Source: Talinum fruticosum (lineage: Eukaryota; Streptophyta; Magnoliopsida; Caryophyllales; Talinaceae). Taken from it: a stretch of DNA of 64,000 nt. The DNA lies in contig JAITYX010000046.1 of assembly GCA_021018815.1 (NCBI GenBank), positions 4,529,501 through 4,593,500 of the forward strand, in the 5' to 3' direction. The notes beneath the pieces were generated by a model that saw only the letters and a list, made by a program, of their open reading frames with translations, made no database searches and was not told the origin of the DNA. Below, in pieces: positions 33,294 to 44,790 of this stretch. Both the position numbers and the translations under genes were made by a program. Each line of letters starts with the position of its first letter. Position 1 is the stretch's first letter.

Positions 33294-33774
33294 TGTTGAA
33301 TCATAATCTAATAATGAGCTTATATATGATTACATGTGTATCGTAAGGATTATCATAGTTATAATCGAAACTAAAAGTGATCTAATGAGCATATAATTAA
33401 TTAAAATTTAATATATCTAGTAGGGTGTGGGCTTTATATGTGTAGAGACCGGTGGTCCACTATCGTTCTATGATTGACAAAACGGTAGTGTGTCAAAAAC
33501 CCTAGAAAGGTTTACAATTATAAATAAAGGTTATACTCCCAAGTCATACGTACGAATTAATTCTCTCTAATATCCCATTATCGGAGAGATTGTGAGACTA
33601 TAGAAAGTCTAAGGGTTCTCTTAACAGAGACGTGTAAATCTGAAAACTTAACAACATCACTCAAGGAGAACCGATGTCAACTATGGATTCGGTATGTTCT
33701 CTTAATATGTTCTATTGATTCGACATAATTGTTTCGGGTTTTTAATAATGGTATTCATTATGGTTTTCCTAACA
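33294..33774 (+). repeat. Ty1/copia 3' LTR
   Basis: It runs from TGTTGAATC to CCTAACA, 481 bp, with a TATA-like AATTATAAATAAAGG near 33516-33530. The preceding polypurine tract shows it is a 3' LTR; no pol sequence of this element is recognisable upstream. Confidence 0.7.
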
Positions 33775-34349
33775 TTTAACACTTGCATTAACTCATCACA
33801 TACTTAGCTACAACGTAATAAGAGCTTTCATTAATTTCTTACCTTCACTTCACGTTAAGGCACATATTTGAAATCTAAGAATCGACTTAAGCTTTATTGA
33901 TTCTAAAAATATATTGGAAAGAAAATTAAAATGGAAAAAAAGTGAGGAGGAAAACAAGGTAAGAAGAAATTGAATTTTTTTGCTTGTATTTGATTCAAGG
34001 AAAAATAGAGGGAAAAATTATAGTATTTTTCCAACCTCTTGCCATCCACCATTGTCATGGAGAGGAAAAAAATTTCTCAATAAACTTGATTAATTGAAGT
34101 CGGCCCGGGCAGTGGGTAGGGGCCCCTATGGGTATCCAGGGTCGGGCCTAAAAAAGAGGTTCAAAGCCCATTTGTTTAGTAAGAGGGTCGGGCCCAAAGG
34201 GCTACCAAAAAAAGGGTCATGCGTGGGTCATACACGGGTCATTCGTGGGCCAATTCAAGAGACCCATCTCGTCCCGCCTCTCAAGCGGTCACGCCCGAAG
34301 CCTTCGCCATTGCTCTCTCTCGCATGCCCTGTCTCTCTGTCCATCGTGT

Positions 34350-34351
34350 TC

Positions 34352-34398
<47 letters not shown>

Positions 34399-34680
34399 CG
34401 CACGCCTTGTCTCTCTCGCCATCGCTCTTCCACCATCTCGCCACCATCGCCGGTGAACCGGAGCCCGAAGCTTTCGCCACCGTCGCTCTCTCTCTCTCTC
34501 GCACGCCTCGTCTCTTTGTCTATCGTGTTCTCACTGCCATTACTCTCTCTCTCTCTAGCACGCCCTGTCTCTCTCGCCGTCGCTCTTCCACCATCTCGCC
34601 ACTGTCGCTGGTGAACTGGAGCCCGAAGCCTTCGCCACCATCACTCTCTCTCTCTCTCGCTTCGCCGAAACCCTAATTTG
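34350..34680 (+). repeat. CT-rich repeats and AAACCCTAA box
   Basis: (CT)n at about 34353-34394 plus two shorter blocks, then CGAAACCCTAATTTGG at 34664-34679. This is like a plant 5' leader and could have come from a host gene promoter. The long frames here are only repeats translated (SLSLSL). Confidence 0.5.
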
Positions 34681-35456
34681 GCCAGTCTGCTTCCTTCTGC
34701 TCCCACTCCTCAAGTACATGCTTTGTATTTTTTCAAAATTGGGTTTTGTCTGTTCTGTTTTGAATTGGGTTTCGTTGCTCTTCTGCTTTGAATTGGGTTT
34801 TGCTTTTCGTTGATGAGTCTAGTTTTCTTATCATTGTCACAATGTGTAATTTGGAGATATTAAGGATGACTTGTGTAATTTGGAGAGGAGCAATGCAACT
34901 AGTAATTCTAGTTATAGCTCGGTGAATCTCCCCTACTGGCTTTCCAAGATAGCTGATTCATTATCTCGTATATTCTTTATGGATGGTACTCGAAGTCTGG
35001 AGGGGTTTGATTTCCCTCTTACTACCTTCATCTTGGACAAGTTTGCTACATTTTTTCTTTGGGTTTGCAGCATGGTGTTTGAATTTTGATTTCTTCCTGT
35101 TGGGTCCGATTGTGAGTGCATGGCAACCCAATGACAAAAATGAGTCATATACTTGGAATTTTCAAGTACTTCCCGTTTGAGCAATTGGCCCTTTAATAAT
35201 TAAATTAGGGTGAAAAACTCGAATAGATTGCTTGGGAGTTTAGTTTTGGGTACTTGTTTGTTTGATTGCTTAACGGAATGGATAAAAATGATTCTTGGTA
35301 TATTTGTATGCATATCTATTCAACACCTTTTTTGAGCAAGATAGTCTTTCATGTCGTGATGAATATACTACGAGATTATGAACAACATTCTCGTATACAT
35401 CTCGTGCACAGACAACAATAGATGTGAGGTAAACTAGATTGTCTTTGCACAGCTAG

Positions 35457-35645
<189 letters not shown>

Positions 35646-35951
35646 TAATATTTACTAGAAATTTCTACCAAATATGGTGATTTACTCACCGGATTTTCTA
35701 GCTTGATTGATTGATTCAACTCAACCAATCCTTGTCGACTTTCATCTCTAAGGTTTTAAAAAAAGCGTCGACTAGCTTAGTTATTGAAATCTCCGGGTTG
35801 AGTGCCCGATATCCGAGTTCAAATCCTATTTATATGGCCTTTGTTCCACTCGTCAACCCCAACCACGAAACATCATAATGAAAAGAAAAGGGAAAAAAAG
35901 AGAAGGCAACTACGTTGTTCATACTAACTCGTCATTGGCAAATATATGCAG

Positions 35952-36095
35952 GATTATGACTTGCTTATCGCCGGAGGACAAAAGGAGTTGGTCGGGCAAG
36001 CGAGTGTAAATCAAAACAGCCTTCGTCATAGACAGATAAACTCACCATTATCGCTCACTCGATATAAGATCCGGAGTCTTGATTTTCGGTATTGA
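35952..36095 (+). pseudogene. PDS: phytoene desaturase last exon fragment
   Basis: After an intron of about 307 bp with a TGCAG acceptor, the frame continues DYDLLIAGGQKELV, in phase with the previous exon (Q|DYDLL). The normal stop is passed and the frame runs to TGA at 36093. The presence of the intron shows that DNA, not mRNA, was captured. Confidence 0.75.
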
Positions 36096-36521
36096 TATTC
36101 AAAACTCCTCCAGGCCTTTGCCGTATGATGCTAGCTAGGAATCATTTCTTAGTTGTTCTAGGTGATATTTGTGCATTAAAGTATAGCTTCTATTGAATAT
36201 ATGTGTTCTATATTTGATTTACTTGAAGATTGTCCCAAATGTACTCAACCCGTTCATAAAATTGGAAGGAATGAAGTTGTCTTTCCGGTAGCTCTTGGGA
36301 ATTATATTATATTGGTCTTTTGTGTAGCTTACATGCTACCAAACCAAGCACTAACATCAAATGTTTAACTCCGCCCATGGGCTGGTCATGGGCAAGTCGT
36401 GGTCACTGGCCCATGACCCGACCCAGCCCATTTATTTTTTCCCTTGCCCGGCCCGACCCTTTATAGTGATGGGCCGACCCTAAACCGGCCCGGCCCGCCC
36501 GTTGCTCACCCTAATTGAAGT

Positions 36522-36955
36522 CAATCTATTTTTCTTACCCATCTAACATTGCCATGAGTGAAAACAGAAAATTCTCAATGACCTTGATTAATTGAAACCC
36601 CTCTCTTTTCCTCCTTTCTCTATCTAAATGAAATTTTCTTTCCATTTTTCTCTCAATTTTGGAAGGAAAATATCATTAACAAAATTGTCCATAATATTTT
36701 CTATCAAACTTTTTTTCTCTCCTTTTTTCTTCAATTCAAACAAGGAAAAGAAATTTATTTTTATATTTTATTTTTTGTCTAATTTTTCTAGAATTAAATG
36801 GAGCATTAAGGTCTCTAATTAGTAGATTCGTCTAAAGTCCCTCTTGGCAAATCTCACTTGTTTATAGAAGAACTCTAACAATTCTCTACCTTACAAGTAT
36901 TACAAGAGAAGCATAATGATTTGAGTGAAATATAACTTTGAGTACAATACACTTA
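36522..36955. other. AT-rich spacer between hAT-like element and Pack-MULE
   Basis: No gene recognised. The first 75 bases resemble the left flank of the hAT-like element (CTCAAT-A-CTTGATTAATTGAA). Confidence 0.4.
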
Positions 36956-36964
36956 AAATAAGAA

Positions 36965-37255
36965 GGAATATTGAACGGGAACAATATAAACTTTGGAGGT
37001 ATTGGCCAAATTCAATACCAATAATTTTCTTGGCTGCGAACGTAACGAATTTTGGGGCTATTTTGCAATATCGGAATGCCACCGAAGTTTTATAGGCGAC
37101 GACTCGTCGGAGAGTGACGTGGTAAATTTTTAAACACATGTATAGCGGAGTCAATTTTTTGATCGAATTTATGAGATTTTAATGCCTGGAAGGATTTTGT
37201 TTTGAAAAAAAAAATTTGATAATCCTTCCTCTCTCTCGCTCTGTTATTCTCTCTC
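36965..37255 (+). repeat. left terminal inverted repeat of Pack-MULE
   Basis: Starts GGAATATTGAACGGGAACAA. The block GGGGCTATTTTGCAATATCG is identical in the inverted right copy. Confidence 0.88.
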
Positions 37256-37362
37256 TCTTCCCCTGCTTTATCCCTCTCATGTTCTCTTTTCTCTTATATC
37301 TCTGTGAACCTGGGTAAAAACTCTCTCTCTCTCTGTAAACCAAATCTGAACCCAGAAAATGC

Positions 37363-38430
37363 CACCAAGAACATTAATCAAAGCTTCGCCTTCTCTCTCT
37401 TACCTTGTATGTGTATGTTCGCAGATATACTCGGAAATGATAATCGTCTCAAAGGTACTTTGCATAAGATTCCTTATTAGACTTCTTAGTCCTTGCGGTT
37501 TTAGTTAAGCAATCCAAAAAATTAGCAGAAGATAATATTTTTCTGAAAGGTTTTTTCTTTAAATTAGCTGGGTAATTTAATTTTTGGGTTTATAAGTTAG
37601 AACTGATTTCAGGGATCACACCCATGCTTATCCTGGGATTTGGAGCCAATTGAATGCTTGGCTATCAGGCGATTCATCAGCGCATGTAGACATGCCCACC
37701 TTCTGTTCGATGAAATGCCTATTAGAAACGTGCGTTGCAGATTCTCATAAATGTACATATGCTTTTTGTAAACGCCTCCATCCTTGTTTGCTGGTCATAA
37801 TGGGTCATTGTTCCATTGCTACTTATCTAATTCTATTTTTTTCTTTTTTTGTGTGTGATAATTTTAGTACTTCATGCAAGTGAAAATTAGTCTCGTTTGT
37901 GTGTGTATTTGCTAGGCTTATTGCATCACCCTTCATCCTCTAATATGAGAATTTTTTGTTGTTATAGGAATGTGTTTGCGGCTTATTACGATATAGGATG
38001 CAGAATTCATTAGTAAATGGTTCATGGAGGGGCTTTCGCATTTTCTGCTCCTCTACTTCTGGCCAATGATTAAGATCTAAATCATGCTTTGCTCACTCGT
38101 GTGAACTTGGGGATCTTCTCCTCAAAGCTTATGTAGCCAAAACTTTGTCTGAATCTGGAACTCAAAGTCTTGACGCTAAGTCAATACCGCTATCTAAGAG
38201 TATTGTCATGGATGTCCTTCGTAGGACTAACCTTGATACTTCCAAAAAGATTGCTTTTTTCAATTGGTGCACTGACAGTAATGCTTATAGATACTCAGTT
38301 GAAACTTATTCACAAATGCTCCACATAATTTGTCATTCAAGGAGTCATCACCATCTTAATGCTCATGTTGTGGGCAACTTATTTAGTTCCATGAAGCATG
38401 ATGGTGTCCTCATTGATTCAACATAGTTTT
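37363..38430 (+). pseudogene. captured PPR gene fragments
   Basis: At 37690-37735 one frame reads CRHAHLLFDEMPIRN, the typical end of a pentatricopeptide repeat. At 38145-38425 the frame reads LSKSIVMDVLRRTNLDTSKK, then IAFFNWCTDSNAYRYSVETY, as in the N-terminal part of a P-type PPR protein; intron-like sequence separates the parts. An ATG at 37363 (MPPRTLIKASPS) could start a chimeric frame. PPR proteins bind organelle RNA; nothing here is long enough to do so. Source gene not in the window. Confidence 0.75.
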
Positions 38431-38624
38431 CTGTGTTCAGATTTGGTTTACACGCACACACACACACACAGAGGTGAGAGAGGGAGGAGAATGAGCGAGA
38501 GAGAGGGGGAGAGTTTTTACCTAGGTTTACGAGAGAGATAAGAGAGAAAGAGCATGAGAGGGATAAGGCAGGGAAGAGAGAGAGAGAGAGCATGAGAGGG
38601 ATAAAGCAGGGAAGAGAGAGAGAG

Positions 38625-38913
38625 ACTAACATAGCGAGAGAGAGGAAGGATTTTCAAATTCTGTTTTTTTTCGAAACAAAATCTTTCCATAGCTGGCATT
38701 AAAATCTCATAAATTCGGTCAAAAATTGACTCTCTCGTACACGTGTCCAAAAACATGCCACGTCACGTTCCCGACAAGTCGCCGCCTATAAAACTCGGTG
38801 GCGTTCGATATTGCAAAATAGCCCCAAAGTTCGTTCTGTTTGCATCCAAGAAAATTGTTCGTATTAAATTTGACCAATACCCCTAAATTTGTATTATTCT
38901 CGTCCAATAACCC
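38625..38913 (-). repeat. right terminal inverted repeat of Pack-MULE
   Basis: Inverted copy of the left TIR, ending AATAACCC before the AAATAAGAA duplication. A GA-rich tract and a CA repeat (38456-38471) lie just inside. Confidence 0.88.
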
Positions 38914-39141
38914 AAATAAGAAAGATAAACTTGGTTGTGCTGCTTTTATTCCTTTCCAATAGGTTGGTCTTCTATTTTATAGAACTTTTAGCTCCATTTG
39001 ACCATTTGGAGGATTAACTTACCATTCTAGTGGAATGCACTACCTTGATTTATTTGCTCTTCAAAACTAGCACATTAGTTAGGATATTTGATGTTCTCAA
39101 TGTCTTCAAAAAGTCTAGTGATTTAGCTATAGTTGGTTCAA

Positions 39142-39412
39142 TACTCCCTCCGTTGCACAATGTATGTCACTTTAATTAACTTTTTTATTTTATAATATAT
39201 GTCAATATGTAATTTTAATGATATATTAATGACTAATTTAACAAATTCATCCTTATTAATTGCTCTTTTTCTCTCTTTTTAATTAATTTTCTTTATTTTT
39301 AATAAAATCTTGGGGCAACTTGATCTTTTAGCATAAATTTTGTCATGAATTTTATTTTCCTTAATATTTCATCATAACTTGAAAACGACAAGTATTTTAA
39401 AATAGATAGAAT
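39142..39412 (+). mobile_element. Stowaway-like MITE, degraded
   Basis: The left end TACTCCCTCCGTTGCACA is the usual Stowaway (Tc1/mariner-type) terminus. The interior is AT-rich, and the right end (ATTTTAAAATAGATAGAATA) is a weak inverted match. The TA target duplication is plausible. Confidence 0.5.
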
Positions 39413-39638
39413 ATATGTCAATTTGGCCTGATTTGCGGAGCATTAAATGTGTTAGTCATTTGAACTTCTTTGGGTAAAGACAACTACATGCTGCATTTTG
39501 GTTGTGCTCATAACAAAATTGCAAACATTTTAATTTTGCAATAAAGTGCTTCTTGGTTTGACTATGTTTTTATAAAAGGTTGCAGCCTGAGTTTCATACA
39601 TTAATTCAAATCAATCAAATGAACATGTATTTTCCCAG

Positions 39639-39641
<3 letters not shown>

Positions 39642-39682
<41 letters not shown>
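39642..39682 (+). repeat. (AT)n microsatellite
   Basis: About 20 uninterrupted AT units, directly left of the second Tat-type LTR fragment. Confidence 0.95.
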
Positions 39683-39683
<1 letters not shown>

Positions 39684-39689
39684 CACAAA

Positions 39690-40784
39690 TAACCTTCTTC
39701 GCCCTCCTTTTGAGCTCACTATCCTACTCGTTATGCAACTAGATTTTGTTCGTGATCCAAGATCGGTTGGTTGGACAACTCGAGGGCGCCGGATCATCTT
39801 TCAGTGCTCCTCATTACGATTTTTATTTATTTATTTTACTCGCTTTCCGTATTGTGGATTAAAGATATAGTCTCTTTTAATTTCTCCCAACCCACTGTAA
39901 CTTTTAATTCCTCGCATTCCTTTTTCACTTTCCTTTACTACTTTGCTATTTTCTCATTTATCAAAATTTTATAGCATGCTTTGGTTAATTTAGTTTTCGC
40001 ACTCCGTTCTATGCTCGGATTAGTAAACATATTTTTTAACTCACAACTTGAACTAGTAAAGGTCGTCTGTTGATGGGTCTGAATGGAGAGTATTCCTCTC
40101 TGTTTCCTACATTCACCCCCGAACACCAAATTCTCGGTGTTAGACCGATGGAATCTCTTTCGAAACCTCTTTCGGACTTAGTTTTTCCATACTAAGAGTA
40201 GAAGAGTATTTTTTTTTTTTTTTGTTAGTTTTTACTTTCTAAAACCGACTGACGACTCCCTATTTTCTATTTCATTTCTCTCTTTATACTTCTTGATATT
40301 TCGAGTTGAAAATAGCTAAATTTGGGTTTCATTTTGACAACGACTACATGGCTGAGACTAATTTCTCAATCTTAGCCCTATAGTCGGTGCCGCACTCCGA
40401 TTGGTGCAAGTCGAAGTCGTCGTCGGCTAGAGGCGGGGCTTAGCTCTTGGCCCATCCAGCTTTATCTGTTTGGCCCGAGAGTTTTGCAGCAGAAATGAGA
40501 TCTTAATTTTTTCTAACCTCAAAATAACATCCCAAGATTTCTCTAAAATTAATTTCTAAAATGAAAATTATTAACAAAAATCGCCAATCACCCTTTTTAC
40601 TTAAACTGTTTTAAAATCACATTCTAAAAGGAAATAATCTTAATAAGAGGTGTAACCCACTTTCCAAATGAACTTTCAAAATTTAATTTTCAAAAAGAAT
40701 CTTTAAATACCAAAGAGAGGCAACATTCTCGGGAAGCTCGGTCCCGCTGGTTCCCTTACCGAGGGATAGGTAATGGTTCCTACA
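39690..40784 (+). repeat. 5' LTR (right part) of a second Tat-type element
   Basis: It matches the right half of the LTR at 27289-29420: TTGGACAACTCGAGG, ACTAGTAA, GACGACTCCCT and the end GGTTCCTACA. The left half is missing; an AT microsatellite marks the break. The primer-binding site follows, so this is a 5' LTR. Confidence 0.75.
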
Positions 40785-40804
40785 AGTGGTGACTCCACCG
40801 GGGA
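40785..40804 (+). other. primer-binding site of the second Tat-type element
   Basis: AGTGGTGACTCCACCGGGGA follows the LTR end. It closely matches TGGCGACTCCACTGGGGA, common in plant Tat/Ogre elements. Confidence 0.75.
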
Positions 40805-41596
40805 CAACACTTATTAAGAGGATGAGACTTGAAAATTTGAGTTGTGAGTTTTCTTAATGTGTTTTGCATTAGGCATGTTGCATTTAGGAAGCCTTGGATA
40901 TAGTTGCTTTTTTAACCATACGATTTACCCTTAAGTGAACATCTTTTTGGAGAGATCGAATTGTTGACCAAGTGGGCTCACCTAGACTTGATTATTAGGA
41001 AGATGGTTACTCTCCTCTTATAGCATGCTCTTCTTGGTTCTTGACCGAGAGGCACTAAGAATTCATACTTCTTCCTACCATGCACCCCATGGAGGACTAA
41101 ATTCTTGGAATATGAAACACCATGTACCCGACCTAGATTTATCCCTCTTTTGACTATGGAACCTTGACAGTCTAGGTTGTACCTTTTTTTCATTTGCATG
41201 CTTTAAAAGAATGTGGTTGTTTTTAGTATTTAACGTTTTTCCCGTAAGCCTTTACATTAGGTTAGGTGTCCTAAATAATTCTTGCATAGGTGCAAAAATA
41301 AAATAAAATAATAAACATTCTCGAGTCAGTTCAATTTGTGTATTTTTAGCCAAAAGTCCAAATTTGGCTTCCCCTTTTAATGTTGATCCATTAAGTGCAT
41401 TTTCGAGTCGATCTAAAAAATCCTTTTTCTTTTTTTAGCCACCGCCCACCGGGCATAGTCGATGCCGACCTTGCTCCGATCAGTCTAAGGACAGTCCTGT
41501 CATGGACCCCACTCTCCTCTCTTTAGTCAGTTTTAAGTCTTTTCTTTTTAGGTTTTGACTTCTTTTTTTACTTTTAGCATGCTCGTATTTTGTTCA
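40805..41596 (+). other. leader of the second Tat-type element
   Basis: No ORF was recognised. T-rich sequence; the CACCGCCCACCGGGCATAGT block near 41441 has no coding meaning that I can see. Confidence 0.4.
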
Positions 41597-41823
41597 TTTA
41601 GCCAAATTTTGAATTTATCTCAAATAGGTGAGCCCATTTCACATTAGCCAAAATAGTAAATTCATATTAAATAGTTGAGTCCATTTTTGCATTGCCAAAT
41701 TTCAAATTTATCTCAAAATAGATGAGTCTTTTATTTACATTAGCCCAATTTAAAATTCATTTCAAATAGGTGAGTCTTTTATTTACATTTAGTCAAATTA
41801 AAATTCATCTCAAATTAGACAAG
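41597..41823 (+). repeat. 48-bp tandem repeat array
   Basis: Five diverged units share TTAGCCAAATTT-AAATTCATCT followed by CAAATAGGTGAGTC and a T-rich end (starts near 41597, 41644, 41692, 41740 and 41788). Tandem repeats in untranslated regions are known for Tat/Ogre elements. Confidence 0.75.
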
Positions 41824-43208
41824 TGTTGAGTCCAAAATTATGATAATTTTAATACCTATTTACATCTTATTTTGTTCACAATAATTATTCAATTAAAAAT
41901 TTTAATTTAATTTAATTTGTTTTCGTAGGAAATGTGAAAAATAACAAGAAAGAAGAAGAAAAACGGAAAACTGAAGAACGAGGGTCGTCCATTTGTAATC
42001 TGCCCAAACCGAGCCCAAAGGCCCTAGTCCTTCACATGCCTCACGTGACATTGGCTCCTTCTTTCCCTTTTGCTACCGTTGCAAGCCCACACAGAAACCC
42101 CTTCTTTGAAGCCTCACGCCTCTACATCCTTCCTTTCTTTGCCAGAAGCCCACACAGAAACCCTAGCCAACCTTTGCCCACCCTCAATTCTCTCTCTTCT
42201 TCTTTTCGCTGATTCCCAACCCTAAACCGCATCCTCTTCTTCTTTCTCCTCCACCGAAACCCTAGCCACTTTTTTCTGTTCCTCTTCGGCACCTTCAACC
42301 GAGAAACCTAGCCACCCCCTCCTCTTCTCTACCCTTTTCGGCCTCTTCCTGAAACCCTAACCCAGCAAACCCGAAATCCTGTTCCATCTCCAACTCTACC
42401 TCTCCTCTTCGAGTTTTGCTGATGCAAGAAGACATAGCCAATTCAAACTCGATCCACAACAGGGTACAATCACAAGGAAAGGAGGAGACCGAAGAGTTTA
42501 AAAGAAAGGGAGCAGCGAAATAGCGAGGGAGTGGACGACCGGCGTGACAGACCGGCAACTCTGAGTTCCAAGTTCTAGGTCTAGTTTTCTTCAAATTTTC
42601 TGTTTTAACTTTTAAATTTTAGGTTTAGGTTTTAAAATTTCAGCACTTAGTTTCCAGATTTTAGTTTGTAGTTCTTAAAATTTCAATTTGTAGTTTTCGA
42701 TTTTTGGCTTCGGATGTCCTCCGAATTTGTGGTTCGATTTTCGGATTGTTGATGCGCTTAGTCGAAACTGGGCATTTGATTGTTCGGAATTGGATTGTGA
42801 GTTTGCGGAAGTACTTTGCTGTACTATGGACATTCGATTTTCCGGTATAAAATTCTATTTCTTGCATTTTGAGTCTTCTTTCTGATTCAGTGATTACTTT
42901 TGCACTTGATTGATGTTAGTCCCTGAGTTGATTGATAATTTGGTGATTAATGAATTATGCCTGAAGTTAAGTTCCGATTTGTATTAGTTTAGGTTAGTAG
43001 TTAAGTTTTGATGTTTGACTGTTCGATTTGATTTAGGTTAATAGTTTATGAGTTTATGTTTATAAGCAGTTTCTGATTTTAGTAGTTAAGTTTTGAACTT
43101 AGATTATTGGGTTAGTTTTACGTTCTAAGCCTTCAATTTGCAACCTGAATTTAATTTAGTTCACTGTGGTTTGATAAAATCCCTTAGTTCCTTAAATTCA
43201 CTCCAACA
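41824..43208 (+). repeat. 5' LTR of an Athila-type element
   Basis: It starts TGTTGAGTCC and ends CTCCAACA, 1,385 bp, and is followed by an Athila-type primer-binding site. It contains several AAACCCTA(A/G) boxes and a CT-rich stretch at 42190-42260. The left end is less certain because GTTGAGTCC also resembles the tandem repeats. No partner LTR in the window. Confidence 0.6.
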
Positions 43209-43230
43209 AAATGGCGTCATTGCTGGGGGA
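43209..43230 (+). other. primer-binding site, Athila type
   Basis: AATGGCGTCATTGCTGGGGG resembles TGGCGCCGTTGCCGGGGA, the standard site of Athila elements. Confidence 0.7.
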
Positions 43231-44517
43231 TGGCGTTAATTGAAATTAGTTTGTAAATCGAGTCATTAATTTTTTGTTTGAGTCTTAGTTTATGTTTTCT
43301 ATTTGTGGTTATCGATTTGAGTCATGTTTTTGCTACAAACAGTTTTAGTGTCTTTTTTGTTTTGTTTTTTAGTTTTGATTTTGTTTTTTGTAGGTTGTTT
43401 TGTGATTGATTCAGGTTAAGTTTGATTGACGTTTCTGAATTTACATGATAAACCGTTTGTTAAAATGACCTGTTCTCGGTCCGACAGGTCAAACCGGCTA
43501 GTCCGGTCCGATTTTTGTAACATAGACCATAACTTTATTTGTTGAAATTGTCTTGCCATGACCATATCATTATTTGTTGAAAATTAATGGGAACCTATGT
43601 CCGCATCTGGTCATATATTGGCATTCATTAATTTAACGTCCCACTGACTTCTTAAGTGCTGATAGCGGCATTGAGGTGAACAAAGTTTAAAATACCTCAG
43701 GCAAATGGGCCATTTAATCTGGATGAAGATCAAATTAAATTTGAATCAGGTTATATTTGAGTGGATGACAGTCCAATTTAGTTCAAGTTTGGGTCAAATG
43801 ATTCTTGGTTCAGATCACCTCGAGTCCAGCTAATACTTGGTCTAAAAACTTGTCTTGCAAAAATAAACAGCTTTCTTAAAAATTTCAGGTCTAATTTAGG
43901 TCAAATTCAGGTTTTAGGCTCAATTCTAGGTGAGCTTATTCAGTTGTCTGATTGGATGAACTTATTCAGTTGAAACCAAATCGTCTAATTTAGGTTTGAG
44001 CCGAGTTTAATAGATGCTTATAAATTTTACATTGAGATGTCACCAGCACCACCTATGCAGCAAGGCTAGAACCACAGAAAAGGTCAGAGAACGCACCGCT
44101 AATGAGTGAATAGTAGAAATAATTAACTAAAAGAAAAGTTGCAAAGATATATAACAAAAATTAAACATAGAACAACATACCACATGAACCACTAGGAGCA
44201 AGTCAAACTTGACAACATCCAAACTACTATGGGTAAAGAAGAAAGAAGAAAAACCACCTCTAACAATCTGAGAAATACAAAATACAGGGGGAGAAAGAAG
44301 AAAAACCACCTCTAACAATCTGAGCAATACAAAATTAAATTTAACAAAAGAAATTCTTGATTCCCTCCCAGAAACCATTCTAAATTTTTCATTAAATTAA
44401 ATGGGTTTGCTGCTGACCTGCCTTTGTTTTTGTGAAAAGGAAACAGAAGTCTATGAACCTTGCCTGTGATTTGATCCAAAGAAACCTGTCAGCTTTCTGC
44501 TGAACACCAAAAAGCCC
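43231..44517. other. Athila leader relic, then 3' flank of the ALFIN-LIKE gene
   Basis: To about 43440 it is T-rich leader; no gag follows. Then AT-rich sequence without coding signal. A 52-bp-spaced duplication lies at 44240-44334 (AACCACCTCTAACAATCTGA twice). The 3' UTR of the gene must lie just left of 44518; I see no clear poly(A) signal that I would defend. Confidence 0.4.
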
Positions 44518-44790
44518 TCACACCCGAGCCCTCTTGCTGCTGCACCCAGGGCACTTGTATTGCTTGATATGTTCTGCTTTGGCGGGTGTGATTTTTACAC
44601 ATTTTCCATGGAACCATTTCTCACACACATCACAGCAAATCCAAAATTCATCATTTGCATAGTTGTCTCCACATGCACCACAAAGGGTTCCACCCTGCTC
44701 ATCATCTTCCTCTTCCTCCTCCCCACTCTCTTCTTCCTTGGGTGGGGCACTCATCTTCACTGCCTTGCTATGGTTGTCAGACTGTCGTGA
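44518..44790 (-). CDS. AL: ALFIN-LIKE exon 5 (PHD finger)
   Basis: It begins [11 protein letters not shown] after a TTTTGCAG acceptor and encodes the acidic linker and complete C4HC3 PHD finger, ending SSKRARV and TGA. The reading frame is clean. Confidence 0.93.
   Translation of the reverse strand, partial: SRQSDNHSKAVKMSAPPKEEESGEEEEEDDEQGGTLCGACGDNYANDEFWICCDVCEKWFHGKCVKITPAKAEHIKQYKCPGCSSKRARV

Larger units (their letters stand above)
36965..38913 (+). mobile_element. Pack-MULE with PPR gene fragments
   Basis: A 1,949-bp element with long terminal inverted repeats (about 36965-37255 and 38625-38913, roughly 290 bp, about 80% identical by eye) and a perfect 9-bp target duplication AAATAAGAA (36956-36964 and 38914-38922). 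Long TIRs and 9-bp duplications are the signature of Mutator-like elements. There is no transposase inside; instead there are pieces of a PPR gene. CT-rich tracts flank the captured part. Confidence 0.9.

Noticed and set aside
34219..34676. Long overlapping open frames rich in SLSLSL
   Set aside because: They are translations of CT-rich simple repeats in three frames, with no domain.
38363..38756. Minus-strand frames with SLSL-rich sequence
   Set aside because: They translate GA/CA microsatellites inside the Pack-MULE.
42295..42594. 99-codon minus-strand frame
   Set aside because: It lies inside the Athila-type LTR, in CT/GA-rich sequence with AAACCCTA boxes; no domain.
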